Of a stretch of 64,000 nt of DNA, positions 22,867 through 35,254 are shown in pieces. The stretch spans positions 1 through 64,000 of the forward strand of contig NW_019029059.1 in assembly GCF_002105155.1 (NCBI RefSeq). Direction: 5' to 3'. Under the pieces are notes generated by a model. The model made no database searches. It saw nothing but the letters and a program-made list of their open reading frames with translations, and was not told where the DNA came from. Source of the DNA: Lobosporangium transversale (Eukaryota; Mortierellomycota; Mortierellomycetes; Mortierellales; Mortierellaceae). A program made the translations under genes and the position numbers. The first letter of the stretch is position 1. The number at the start of each line of letters is the position of its first letter.

Positions 22867-23699
22867 ATCTTGTCAGTGCACATCCCTTGGGGTGTATGCA
22901 CAAGCATGCATGCTCTTTGCTGATCTCATCGTCTTTAAAGTAGCCTCGCTTATGCTATTGTTTTGAAAGGCATTTTAGACTGTGCTGTTGCAACAGGCAC
23001 TGTTGTCTCAGTTTTATTATTATCATTATTATTTTTGGAGGGAACAGCCTAAGCTTTGCCATTTTATGTGTTTGCATACCACGCACGTTTAATCATCAGG
23101 GAAGTATGGTACGTCTAAAAGCCTTGAGGACAAGGTATACTACTCTATTTGACTTTCTTGCCTCTAATAGCCTCTTCGTTTATTATAGTTGTTGTTCTGC
23201 GATGGCGTTTATTTTATTTCTACCAGCTGTCTTCCCTTTAATGTGTTTATCCGACTGGAACGAGCTACGTTGATCCTCTAGCTGCATTTATTACCAGAAA
23301 TCGAAAGCTTACATCGCCTAGTCATATAGCTGGTATACATTCGTTCAATGAAATTATCACATTATGTGACATAAAGACTTTTGCTTTTTTCTTTACACGG
23401 CTACATGCCAGGCATCTGAAATATTGCACCATAATTGAGGGCGCCACGGCAGATTCTATCAATATTTCAGGCAAACAATATTTATTGATAATCGTTTACC
23501 ATGCTACCTCATCCGAGATGCATACTATCCCAAAGGCGGTCACGGCCAGGCCCTTAGCCAAAAAGACTTTTGCTTTCGTGTTTTAGGAGTTAATAGCCTT
23601 GATATGTGTAGGCTATTGGGTGCTTTTTGGCTACCTTTAGTAGTAATTGGATTCCTTTGAGGATGATTTGGTATACCCTTTAATGATAACTTGGCTGAT
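22740..23699. other. Spacer of the large inverted repeat, first part
   Basis: Contains a poly-A run (about 22,832-22,865) and otherwise unrecognised sequence. No gene supported. Confidence 0.5.
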
Positions 23700-24190
23700 T
23701 AGCTTTGATAGCCTATGATCGACCGCCATTAGTAAACTGGGTTCGGTTGATTGACTTTAGCTGGCTGACTTTGGCCGACTATTTTGGTTGGCTAGAGCAT
23801 TTTGGATTGTCTTTGTGAATTGATAAATACTTAATGTGTTTGTTTTGCTTGAGGCATCCTATGTTTGTTTTGCCTGGCACTACCTTTGGCAATTTGGTTG
23901 AGGCTGAATATGTTTGCTTTGATTGAGGGAGCCCGTAGTTACTTTGACGGATGTTGCCTTTGGTGGTTTGACTGAAGCTGCGTATGTCTGTTTCGATCGG
24001 GGCAGCCTATGTTTGTATTGATTGAAGCTGCCTACTACTGGCTTTAATTGAGGTTGCCTACGGACCATCTGCTTGGAGGAGCCTCTGTCCGCTTTGGTTG
24101 GGGTCGCTATGTTTGATCGGGCTGAGGTTGCCTTGTGCTAGCTAGCTTGGAAAGCCTTGGGTTAACTGTGACTTTGACTCTAGCTTTGGT
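23700..24190 (+). repeat. Degenerate minisatellite (ttgattgaggctgcctatgtttg-like)
   Basis: Imperfect units of about 35-60 bp containing variants of tatgtttg.tttgattga.g..gcct recur through this stretch. It lies just upstream of copy B of the dispersed repeat. Confidence 0.65.
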
Positions 24191-24289
24191 TTGGCTTTGA
24201 CATTGACGCTGTGACGTAGGCTTTTTCTTCTTGTTATTGTTTTATATTTTTTCTATCTGTTGGATGTTGGGTGTTGGATGCTGACTGCT

Positions 24290-26350
24290 GAATGCTGATT
24301 GCTGCCCTACGCCCCGAGCCGCATTCGGAGCACCTGCTCTCTCCCTGGCCTTGTGCTCTCTCTTTCGCTCCCCCAAGCTGTCTTATTGCAGTAGTCTATC
24401 GGATAACTAACCAATGAAGCCTCACTTTACCAGAGCATCCTTAGTTCAGACGGCAGGAAACAGGGTCACACACCATGGCGCCTCTACACCATGCACTACA
24501 GCTACGGTCAGGCGTCTCTGGTGCAGCTTTGCTAATTGGTAAACCTAAGTATAGTAAGTCAGTATAAATGGGCTATTCACTAAACATTATAGAGCCCTGA
24601 GTCGCCAAAGGCCCCATCTAAATAGCGAAAACGAAAGCAATGGTAAAATCAAGTTAATATGCCCTTCGTTATATATATGCACATATGCTTACCTAAGGTA
24701 TTATTAGGCCTCGACAGCACTTAATCCTGATCCTGATCCTGCTCCTGCTGAGGGACCTCCTTGAAGGTCGAGACTAGAGCTCTATAGGGCTTGGTGAATA
24801 TACCACTGCTACTGACTTACCATACCTAGATGAAAACAACTGTGTGACATCCATTTTCTACGCAAAATCCCCAAGAGTGTTCGAACCAAAGTGTGGTCCA
24901 GAGGCTAGAAGTCCTCTGGAACTACTACAGTGGTCTCTTCTCAAGGAGTTGCGAGAGGTCAATGGAGGGGTCGGCAAACGAGTGGAAGAAGGGCCCGACC
25001 AAGCGAATGGGCCTCTAAAGGGAGAAGGCGAAAGGGAAAAATAAAATAAAAAAAATATACGCATGGTTAGGACATTTGGCAAGCAGGACATAGTAGGATG
25101 TACCTCAGTGTAGAGGCCAATAAAGAGTATAAAGCGATATATGCTCTAAAAGGAGCTGTATTTATAGTTCTGCTTTTATCCCATCTCGATAAGCGTTGTA
25201 CGAGCCATGGTAAGCTTTGGGATGATCGTCGCCGAGGGTCCAGGGCAAGCGATCCTTATTATGGCTAGAAAGTAAGAAGCCAAAGATAATGAGAGCAGTT
25301 TAGTTAGCATATTGTGCTTATTTGATGATGGGATAAACAGTCGATGGTCGCAGGCAAGCCAAGTCGAAGGCATGCATAATTAGTATACTTACTGATGATG
25401 GTGACGAGAGCCCTTTGGTAGGCTGTACTTTTCTGGTTTGGATAATTTTTTTTATTTTACGTTATTGAATTGCTTGGTTTTCCTTTGGTTTCTGCAGCCG
25501 GCTAGGCCTTGTTGCATTTGCAGCCTACTAGTGATATGAAAGAGGGAGAGTAGCAGAGGTGAAAAGTCAGAACAAGTACATGGTTTTGTAGCCGCACAGG
25601 GAAAATAGTAAGTGGAGCCAATTTGCGACTTCTTAGTATTGATTGAATATTCATTTATGGCATTTTGCTTTTGTACAGGAAAAAAAAAAAGCGTGGCGGG
25701 AGTTGAAAATGGATAATCTGCACATCTGTGATATCATTCGTCAATTTTCATATGTTTACAAGGTAGAGAAAGAAAAAACTCTTATGAGTAAAGGGAGAAT
25801 AGCATTAATCACATTTCATCCTCAAAGAAGATCTGCAAGATCATACAAACAACAACCTGCCTGTCCACAAACAAGAGCACGAGCCACATTGCTCTCTTTA
25901 TATAAGAGGGAAAGAGAAAACAGTGCTGCAGCTAGGGTAAAAGGACGAAATTCAGAGCCAAGCTTATCAATCCTCACATACTCTATTTTCCACCAGCATT
26001 AAGCTCGAGTACCTTTTGGCTCTTAGTAATAGGGACCCATCAGGCATTTACCAGTCAAGCTTGGTATTTGGCTTTCTCCTCCCATTCTCTGTCTTCATCC
26101 CTAACAAGGAGTAGGATAGACTATCGTGGGAACTGTGCTGCGGCAGTTTTTGTCCAAACAGACTTTTTTTTCCCTTTTTTCCTTTTTCTTTTCAGAATGA
26201 CAAAGAGGTATGACACGTCATTCCCTCGATACGATTGTGCTTTTCATTGGTCAACATATAAACGTTGATGCTTTGTTTCACCTTCAAGCTATTCGCTAAT
26301 CTTTATATATTGTATATTGTATTGCATGAAAATAAAAAAAAATAAAAAAA
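24290..26350 (+). repeat. Dispersed repeat family, copy B
   Basis: Collinear with copy A at 470-2,790. It crosses the inner boundary of the inverted repeat at 25,812 without a break. That shows the right arm is continuous with an older element and the left arm is the truncated or duplicated partner. No coding domain is recognised. Confidence 0.7.
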
Positions 26351-27550
26351 TAAAAAAGGCACAGAGGTATTCTGATGATTGTCATGTGTTATTTTCTATT
26401 GCACTCTGGAAAAACGGCAAGCAGCTGAAGTACAGTCCCAATGATAGCCTATCCCATCTCTGTTAGGAGTGAAGAAAGAGAATAGAAGAAGAGGATAAAG
26501 ATGATGATTTCCTTTACCAACAAGAGTAAGCAGCTCGAGAGTAATGCAGCTCATGCTCTAGTTGTTTGCGGACAGATTTTCCTTGCGGGTCTTGAAGGCA
26601 GAGTATTATTCCCATTTCAAATCGTGAGAGTCTCCCTGCTTTCATATGAAATATGATAGATGACATCAAAGACACGTATATTTATTTTATTTTTTATCTT
26701 TTTATATTGTTGCTTATCTTTTATTGGTCGCTCTTGAGCGTACAGCAAGCAAGGTACTTGGTATATCGTGCTTTTGGAATCCAATCATTGCTCGTCCCTT
26801 CATTTCTTCTTTCGCGATTAAAAAGAAAAAGAAAAAAAACCAAATATAAAAAGGACCATCTTCTTTTCTTTCTTTTCGCTTCTCTTTCTCCTCAGTCTCC
26901 TCGACCATCGGCCTCCTCAACCAAGATAAAAGGTAAGCAACACTCCCCAAATACTCACTCCTACTGAAGTTCCCATCACTATCGCTCTGTACTCCATTGT
27001 CTCTTTTCTGATTATTCTTTTTCTGCCTGCCTCTCCTTTCATCCTTCGATTAGATTATAACGAAATGAAACCTAAACCAACTGGAGCTTCATAGCTCACA
27101 GCCAGGCTGCCGCGCTCAGACAGCCCATACTCAAACAACCGTACCCAAACCAAAAGTCGTATCCAAATGGCCACGCTCAAACGGCCCCGCACAAAAGGCC
27201 AGTCCACTGCAGTCGAACAGCCAGGCCTTCTCCACGGCCAAATAACCAACCCAACCCCCTCTTAGGTATGATGGGCAGGACTTCGCGAACTGCTCCAAAA
27301 CACAGCGGTCAGGTCACTTCTCACGGTGTGGTCTGAAAGGCACTGGCACTGAGAGCTCGGCGTCACGAGCAAAAGGACGAAACCAAAGAAAGGTCGAACA
27401 GTCCACCCAGGCAAAAACAAGCGCCTCCGGAAACAAACGTCTTAAAAAAAAAACAAAAAAACCCAAAGAAAAAAAATTAAAAGCCAATGATTAAAAAAAA
27501 AAACAAACCAAAAAAAAAAAAAAAAAAAAAAAAAAAACATATCAACCAAA

Positions 27551-27581
<31 letters not shown>

Positions 27582-28140
27582 CCAAAGAAAAAAAAAGACT
27601 AAGTAAAAGCTAAGAAAAGAAAAGCAAAAAAAAAAAAGATTCAAACCAGAAAAAGAAAAAAAGTAAAAAAAAAAAACAAATTACGCAAAAAAAAAAAAAA
27701 AAAAAAAAAAAAACCTCCTACTAACACAAAGCACTCTTTAACATAGCAACAATGCACATCCAAGGTGCAGCAATGCATATCCAAGGCAGGTCCGAACGGG
27801 TATGAGCCTGAGCTGGTTCTCTGACGAACTTTGCGATGGTGGAGCCCCTTCGGCCCAGAATGGGAATGGGAATGGGGATGGGAATGGACAAATGGGTAAA
27901 TAAATGTGTGTGTGTGCGGGCGTTTGCAAGGCCATGGGGCCTGACCAACGGAGCACGATATGCCAGACCACCTCCACGTGGTGTGCTCCGGACAACATCT
28001 TGGAGAGCCTTTTCGATGGTGACAAAGGAAAGCACTCTCCAAGATGGCTAAGAGTCTGGCTTCTTGCAGCTTAGAGTAGTAATCAGGTAAGCTAGATAGC
28101 TAGATAGCAAAGAAGCACTTAAAAGTAAAAATAAAAATCT
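25812..28140. repeat. Right arm of large inverted repeat
   Basis: Partner of 20,452-22,739, separated by a spacer of about 3.07 kb. The inner edge lies at catttcatcctcaaagaag; the outer edge fades in aaaagtaaaaataaaaatc. The arm carries A-rich blocks (27,440-27,710), with an extra poly-A segment relative to the left arm. Confidence 0.9.
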
Positions 28141-28767
28141 TTGAAGCGCAGTGGCTCCTCTCCAAATGCACTCTCAGATAATTAAAAGTCTGATAGTAAG
28201 ACTGAGGAAGAGGTGTTGTAGTGACTAGTCTCGACGCAAAAAAAGAAAAGACCGGTTCCTATGAGATTACAGTATTCATACTTGCAAGGGCTACTTGGCA
28301 TCTAAAGAGATATGTGATTTGGCCTACTTTCTTGCATTAAAAGTATTTAGATACATGGCGGTCAGATCGAATCCTACTAGGGTATAGTAATTAAACATAA
28401 AAGGAATTTGGTCCGCAACCTGCGGTGCTGAGTATCCTCTTGCAATGTAACATTTTTGCCATTATTGTCGTATCGTTTATACGATCAGACGGACGCATCC
28501 ACAACTAACCAAGTCCCATCAAAAAAGCGATGCATGATGCATGATGATGAATAAATACATATCTCTACAACCACAACTACTTCTACCATTTTCATTAGAA
28601 GAAAAATCGCTGGTGAAATAAAGCAGCACTTCATCTGTACCACCAGAAAACCATCACTTCAGAACGATAGCTCTTACTGCGACTTTGTGCAACAAATCTT
28701 AAAAAAAAAAAAAAAGTGGCAAAATTGCCAGCATATCACATTCTTTTATTTCACTCCATCAGCTTAC
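28141..28767. other. Gene-free stretch upstream of the F-box pseudogene
   Basis: No gene recognised. It is the upstream flank of the following F-box pseudogene and includes a short poly-A run near 28,700. Confidence 0.5.
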
Positions 28768-30125
28768 ATGATGGACAGCATCAAACTGAATCCCTTTGAA
28801 ATTCCAGAAATCATTTTGCTTATTGGGAGACACCTAGATCAAGATGCTCTCTTATGTTGTATTCGGATCTCAAAGATTTTTCACAATACACTAGTCGGAC
28901 TCATTTGGAGATTCATTGTGGTGGAATCCTATTCAAGGACAGGACTTCGTTATCCCAATGGAAAGCCATTACAGCACAACAAGAAATATATTGAGGAGCT
29001 TGTGTTTTACAACCACTTTCCAGATGAGTTCATGTCATTACAAGGGTGTGATCGTCTCCGATTTATCAAATGTGTCGCCAGTGGTTCATTCAATCTGCAT
29101 CAGGTTTTCAACTTGGTTAAGAATCATCGTGCCACAATCTCGACGCTTAAACTCCATTGTTCGACTTTACGGGAGATATGGGCAGCATTACTGGAATGCA
29201 CCCACCTTGAGCATTTGACTATTTCTAAAACATATATAAAGTAAACATCAATTGAGGCACAGGTGGACCCATTTTTCCATATTTAAACATACTAAGTCTT
29301 GATGGAGCTGAAACAATCAACCTTCCATATTTGCATACATCTTCATACTGTTTTGGCGCGCCGACTAAGAGGTATCCAAGCCTATAATCGTTAAAACCCT
29401 GTGGTTTAAAAAGAGATTTCCAGCTAAAATGTATTGATATCCATAAGGCAGCATTCCTCTATCATTTCTACACCTAGAAAACTTATCAGATCTATGTCTT
29501 CAAGACATGAAAAATGAAGGACGAAGATTTGGCAGCGTTGCTCAGGCGAATAGGACATTTAAGGAAATTAGCCCTTATATTTTGGATTCAGCCCACTCTC
29601 CCTTGGGAAATCACTAGCAGGTGAGCAGAAAATTGTGGATGGTGAGTACATTGTAGCGAAAAGTAAAGAAAAGAAGCTCTGCGATACAGCTGAGGCTCTG
29701 AGAGTCAATAAAAAGTACTTAAGCACCCATAGTATTGCTCAAGCGATTTTACCCAACTGTCCGCATTTGGAGGAACTGTGGGGATCTAGGGTTAGCGTGA
29801 TAGAAGTTGCCAATAGTGCAGAATGAGGCTGAAATGAATGTTAGTCTAGAGGTCGATGTTGATCAAGGGCCTTCAGAAGGATGGTGTTTGGACAACCTGA
29901 CGAGCTGACTCAACTGGAGACTTTTGATTTAATAGGGCACCATTCATACGTATGATAACTATTTACCAGGTGAGAAATAAATATTGGACTTAAGTTTGAG
30001 GGTGCCTGTATCCGTTACTCCCCAGATACAATGCACATCAACAGGCGCAACCTGAGGATGCAGCATGGATTGTAAACAATTGGCCGGGTTTTAAATACCA
30101 GATGGGCGTTGTTAACCATGATTAA
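28768..30125 (+). pseudogene. F-box/LRR pseudogene
   Basis: The first 159 codons are clean: KLNPFEIPEIILLIGRHLDQ, then a RISKIFHNTLVGLIW F-box and LREIWAALLECTHLEHL. The frame stops at 29,244. Recognisable pieces of the same family continue in several frames: EKKLCDTAEALRVNKK near 29,670, ILPNCPHLEELWGSRVSVIE near 29,750, and AAWIVNNWPGF near 30,065. Many stops and indels make it a decayed relative of the intact gene at 12-13.6 kb. Confidence 0.85.
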
Positions 30126-30354
30126 GGTACATTCAGTTTAGTGAATGGCTTACTCCGAGGGTACTATGACTATAAAATCCTGAGCATAGGTCTTCCGAAG
30201 AATGTCTGTACTAATAACACAGAAATGACTGGAATAATAAAGACGAAAAAAGACAGCCCCCATAACATAAATGGTGTATATCTCAGTCAGTTTTAAGATA
30301 TCTTCCTACTGTAATATTAGCTTCGATCTCTGGGCAAACTATTATTGGTAGATT

Positions 30355-30930
30355 TTGGATCGTTTTGGTGGGTTGTGAAGCCGGCCACTTCCAGCTACAG
30401 ATAGATGAAATAACTCTCTAACACGATAAAAGAACAACACACTACTCAAAGACTGAACGAGAACAGTCAGTACTCAAATGGCTCTTGTGTAAAAGAAGGA
30501 ACAAGGAGCCAGATTTTAAATAGTTGGTGGCGAACCCTCTCCACGTGGCTATCTTTTTCCTTTTCTTCTGGTAACTCAGTTTGTGAGCTGACCTATAAAG
30601 TTCCCATTCCCTTTTGGCATCTTATGGCGCTGTTTATCATCAAGGTTATATTCCTCGTTAATCTTGTTGACACCGTCTAACTTATTGCCCCTTAAACAAA
30701 TATATATTACTGTTGGTTTTAGTTTTAGTCACGTGTAGAGGGTTCGCCACCAACTATTTAACGAGCAACAGCTCAGGAAAATCTGGCTCCTTGTTCCTTA
30801 TTTTTACACAAGAGCCATTTGAGTACTGACTGTTCTCGTTCAGTCTTTGAGTAGTGTGTGTGTTCTTTTATTGTGTTAGAATTATTTTAGCTGGAAGTGA
30901 CCAGCTTCACAATCCACCAAAACGACCTAA
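30355..30930. repeat. Inverted pair of about 190-bp LTR-like repeats
   Basis: The left unit (about 30,355-30,545) and right unit (about 30,730-30,930) are reverse complements over ttttggtgg.ttgtgaag, a block with gactgaacgagaacagtcag, and tagttggtggcgaaccctc. The right unit has about 18 extra bases (cgagcaacagctcagg). The spacer is about 185 bp with nothing recognised. They could be the inverted ends of one non-autonomous element or two LTR fragments in opposite orientation. Confidence 0.75.
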
Positions 30931-31089
30931 ATCTCCTACCGCATCTGCCCCTAAATTTTACAACATTACTTACAACAAATCAAGCACACGTAATCTCTTT
31001 CCGAATCTGAATCCTCTTCATCTCCAATTGGACGTCGGTCAGCCCTAAATCTACCCAATATGCGCCTGCAATTGGTGCCACCATCGTTA

Positions 31090-32551
31090 GCATGTTGGTG
31101 AAACTCTGTTCTCAGAAATCGAGCCACTTGCAAATGATGATGGGGCTTCATCCGCATGCCTCGGGATACCCAAAGCGTATGTTAAATTTGCTCGCTGTGA
31201 GTAGTCTATCGGTGTCGCATATGACGGTCTGCACAGCTTTCAGATCGGGAGTTCTCTTCAGGAGGTCCACTCCGAAGTTTGGAAGCGCTCATGATACTTG
31301 CTGCATGATAACATCAATACGGTTAATTGGAAATATGACCAGCGCAGTAATAACTTGGACTCCTTCGACAATGGAACCTCGTGCACGGCGAGGATATTGG
31401 GCTAGATCAAGATAATATTCCCCTCTCCACCATTTGCACCTTCCTTCCTAAGCAATTATACTCTAGGTGAGGCACAGACACAAAAATACGACTGAACAGT
31501 TTACCTTTTTTTTTTTTATTTTTGCTAATCATTCTGATAATGCCATAGAGATACCATTCAGTTGCATTTGATCGATGTACTTCAGCGCATTCCACCATCT
31601 ACGGCTGTTCGGTGCAAACCCCTTCAATAGAGCCCCTTGAAGTAAAGGAAACAAAAACATACCCGTTGCCTGCGTTGAAGATCGATCAATCAACTATATC
31701 AGGCAACATTGAGATCCTTGAGACAATAATGAGAGACACGCTTCAGCTGCCTGAAGAGTGGCTCACCGACTATACGAACATTATAGTTGCGGGGGATCAG
31801 CTTACGATATCCAGAATAGCATCCTTGCAAGAGTTACACAGAGAAGATAGAACAAGCTTCCATCGGATGCAATGAGCGATTCCTGTGATACAGCTCTTTC
31901 ACCTCCAAATGGTTATCTGTGGTACGCAACGCACAGCAGAGCGTCGAGGAAGGCGGCAGTGCGAATGCAAACGCGGTCTTGTTTATCAGGGATGCTCTTG
32001 TTTATATCGAATTGCGTGCAGCCATAAAGGCTGGGGACGATAACCCTCATGTTTCAAGCTGGAGGGATTAAAAACTATGCGGGGGAGCTCTTGCGTTTGA
32101 CATATGGGATCCACCACGGCTGATCTGCACAAAGGAGAAAGGCTATTTTGATCTCCTTGCTAATAAATACGTAGGGCAAGGAGTGTTACGTACTAAGGCT
32201 TGGGAATGCGCCTCAGGGGCACTTCCATTTTTATTCATAAGGTCAGAATATTGTGTGACGGTCTTGGCGGGTCCTTAATAAAAGGCTCCCGCCCGGCAAC
32301 AATAATAAAACAACTTTTGGTCTCCTTGACTTGCTAGACGCAGAAAATATTTCAAGGAGAATGTGTGGATACCTGCGGATTTGTACCAAGAGCACAATAA
32401 TCTGCTGGCAAAAGTTATTCATGCAGCGGAGGGAAGCAATATCCGGGAGGTAATGACCAATTCAATATCAACCAACATTCGTCTGTTTTCGAAGCTCAAG
32501 TCAGTATTTGAGTCACAGTACGACATCATTCACAACAGCACTCGGCAATAA
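31090..32551 (+). pseudogene. DUF6589-type protein pseudogene split by a solo LTR
   Basis: Pieces in several frames match the DUF6589 family, a lineage-expanded fungal family often found near transposons. They are HASGYPKRMLNLLAV..LSVS (about 31,150), DNINTVNWKYDQRSNN (about 31,308), LPALKIDQSTISGNIEI and IIVAGDQLTISRI (31,660-31,815), IRDALVYIELRAAIKAG (about 31,990), NYAGELLRLTYGIHHG (about 32,075), and PADLYQEHNNLLAKVIHAAE (32,368-32,430). Stops and frameshifts separate them, and the LTR at 32,184-32,354 interrupts the gene before its C-terminal part. An intron is likely near 31,465. Function of the family is unknown; the assignment rests on the GDQLT and DLYQEH motifs. Confidence 0.75.
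32184..32354 (+). mobile_element. Solo LTR, 171 bp, 5-bp target duplication AGGAG
   Basis: The element begins TGTTACGTAC and ends ATATTTCA, so it has TG...CA ends. AGGAG flanks it on both sides (32,179-32,183 and 32,355-32,359). The same sequence occurs at 36,758-36,931. No internal retrotransposon region is present, so this is a solo LTR or a very short terminal-repeat element inserted in the DUF6589 gene. Confidence 0.88.
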
Positions 32552-32629
32552 TCAAGAGGATGCGGTTAGGCAACTAACATCCTGTCCCCAATTAATAGTA
32601 AAAACATTTTAGTTTTGGTTCACGAAGAC

Positions 32630-32830
32630 GACGAAGGAAGTCTTACGTCCATTATCCGAACAAGCGACCCTTTATTGCTCCACCTTTTTTCCCATCCTTC
32701 GTAGTTTTTGCTTCTCTTCTTTTCGCATTGAAAGAAAGATTTAGATCAGAGACAGCCATAGTTGAGATTTTATTTTCTTTATTTGCATGGTTTTAGTTGG
32801 ATTCTCGAGCGGGAAATAAAGAAAGAGAGA
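32630..32830 (+). repeat. Dispersed repeat shared with 11.4 kb
   Basis: Similar in the same orientation to about 11,365-11,545 (cgacgaaggaagtcttacgt and the following tctcgag region). Unclassified. Confidence 0.55.
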
Positions 32831-34629
32831 TTACACAGTAAAGGGTGATGGATAATATAACAAATAAAGCATCCAAATATCAAGATTCTATCCAGAGAAA
32901 TGCCAAGCGTACTTCTAGTTTCCATTTTTAAAATAAAAAAAAAAAGAAAAAGAAAAAGAAAAAAATGCCGACACATTTTGTTAGTCTGCATAGTTGCTTT
33001 CTCAATCAGCGCTACAACATTCACATATCTTTTTCGCATCAGATTGTTCTCCTGCCATGCTTTACTATCCTTCTACGATTTTCATTGAATGACAACAAAG
33101 ACGCTTTTTATACAACAAATAAGACCAAATGGGAGCATGTAAAAGGAATCGTTATGAAAAAAGAAGAAACATAACCTACACTGAATTATGCACAATAGAA
33201 TAGTATTACAATAAACTACAATATAATGAACAAGATATAGACAATAAATTACAATGTGATACAATAGAAAGTAGTACTTGAGATGATGCAGGCTGGGATG
33301 ACAAAAAGGATGAAGGTTCTCGCAAGACTTATGCTGACGAGGATAGACTGAGGCAAGGAATAAGGACAGAGAAGAGACCAGAAATGGGAACATAAATTGG
33401 AGCTGGAGACATGGCCGGAGACGAAGTATAAATGCGGAAGGGTCGATTCTTGCTCCTGTATAGTAAGCTTTTATGTGAAGCTACTGTGTGGGCTGGAAAA
33501 CACTAGATCCGTCCATGGGGGGGATCTTGCACCACCCCTATATAGCTCATCTAGATATGAGGTGTCATATTCATCATCTAACATCATATCTAAGCCTAGA
33601 CTATTGTATCCATCCATCTGCACGCCTTCAGGACAATAGGAGGTAATATACGCCTCCATCTGCCCATCTTCCATCACAAGACTCGCGAGAACGGCCGCCA
33701 TGTCTTCAGCACTATTTTGTTTGGAGATGTACTAAGTTCGCCTTTTGTTGAAACTGTCCCTTTTCTCAATTTCCTCTCTCATCAATTGACAAAAAGCAAG
33801 AATGTAGCAAAATATCACTTCACAACTTTTTTTCAACAGCTCCATTTCATTTTCCAATTTAAGGTCAGCAGGCACTTCCATTCTTTTGAAACAGCGTACA
33901 TTCTACAAACATCCGCTTGAATGCGTCGGTTACAATTCTGTAGGATTTTAATGCACCAATTCCTCTGCTATTTTCATCATCATCGGGGTCTCGTTTTCGT
34001 TTTCGTTTTCATTTTATTCATTTCTGCAAGGCAACATCGAGCTGTCGCTTTTCAACAACAGGGAACCTACATCATATACATATATGTTGGTGTGTTCATC
34101 AAAGCAAGCTCTTTAGATCCTCCTGAAGGAGCTTCCGTAGTCCCTAGCAAAAATTGTACGCGATCCCAAGTGCTAAATTTTTAACATATAACATAGTGTT
34201 TTCTTTCACAATCATGACCTCCATAATATCGATTATTATCACGCAAACAGATGTGCGCCCCAATTTAGCATTATTTTACCCGATACTATTGACACTTTTG
34301 ATGTACACACCTTGTAATTCAGGGACCTCCAATAGAACTAAAAATTAGAAATTTGCCTGTTCTGATATTCCCATAATAAGTGTATTTCAGAAATTGTACC
34401 TATTGGGAGCGGTCCCCCTACAGCCACGTGAGTGGCGCCTTCTAGTGGCGACACGCCAGACATCTGAGATCGATTTTATGAAGTGCTGTATTTGGCTACA
34501 CATTGTTGAAATTGACTGAAATACCAGGAATGGAGACGCTCCATAGAGCTCACAAATGCGATGTTATTAAACCTGGACTTACTCTCTTGATGAGCCTCTC
34601 GATGGCCGATAGATTTTTCAGGGAGGATT
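32831..34629. other. Gene-free or unrecognised stretch
   Basis: AT-rich sequence with short frames only. A minus-strand frame at 33,471-33,701 (around LDMMLDDEYDTSYLDELY) is not low-complexity but has no recognised relative. Confidence 0.45.
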
Positions 34630-34637
34630 TCTACTGG

Positions 34638-34725
34638 CAGTGCTCCTATTCGAACTGAAATTTTGTCAATTTTTTTAATCTGAAACATCATAATTGACAA
34701 AATTTCAGTTCGAATAGGAGCACTG
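34638..34725. mobile_element. 88-bp hAT-type MITE with perfect 8-bp target duplication
   Basis: Perfect 34-bp terminal inverted repeats begin CAGTGCTCC and leave only a 20-nt loop. TCTACTGG occurs immediately on both sides (34,630-34,637 and 34,726-34,733). CA(G)NG ends and 8-bp duplications are the hallmark of hAT elements. It carries no gene, so it depends on a transposase elsewhere. Confidence 0.93.
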
Positions 34726-34743
34726 TCTACTGGGAATGATGCT

Positions 34744-34783
34744 GGATCCCTGTTGACAATGCAGGATCCCTGTTGACAATGCA
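34744..34783. repeat. 20-bp tandem duplication
   Basis: ggatccctgttgacaatgca occurs twice in direct succession, just beyond the hAT MITE. Confidence 0.95.
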
Positions 34784-35254
34784 GCTGTGGTCATGGTTGT
34801 GTTGCATTATTAACAGTGACTGCTTTTATTATGTGCTGTGCTTGGAATAGAGGAACAACCATTTGGAGGATCACGTTAATTGCTGTTGGGGTTTCCACGA
34901 AAGAGGTCATGTTATGGAACGTAATCTTTGACATTGCGGTAGGCTGTAGTTCCTGAACACGACCATTCTGGTCAATACGGGGCTCCTTCTTTGGAGCTGT
35001 GGTCACATTTTTGACTTATATGCACTATCGATATCCTTATTTAATTTGATAAAGATATTGGCAACTTCCTTTAAAATGTCATCATCAAAAAAAAAGTTCA
35101 AACGGTAGCCGATGCAACTGATTTGGGCGACGTCGTGTTTTCAAGCTTTTGACCTAGTTTATCGACCAAGTCATCCGTCAGCACGCAAGAAACCCTTAAC
35201 CTTGACCAAACAGGCTCGTAGTCCCTTTGGTGAACCACCAATCTCCACCCCTTA
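34784..35254. other. Unrecognised coding-like remnant
   Basis: The minus-strand frame 34,791-35,006 (KITFHNMTSFVETPTAINVI, MVVPLFQ) has normal protein composition but no family I can name. It may belong to the decayed gene landscape around the RecQ-like pseudogene. Confidence 0.35.

Noticed and set aside
23700-24190. Considered as a CRISPR-like array
   Set aside because: Repeats are degenerate, lack uniform spacers, and this is a eukaryotic genome.
28365-28400. tRNA T-arm-like agatcgaatcct
   Set aside because: No A box or cloverleaf could be drawn upstream.
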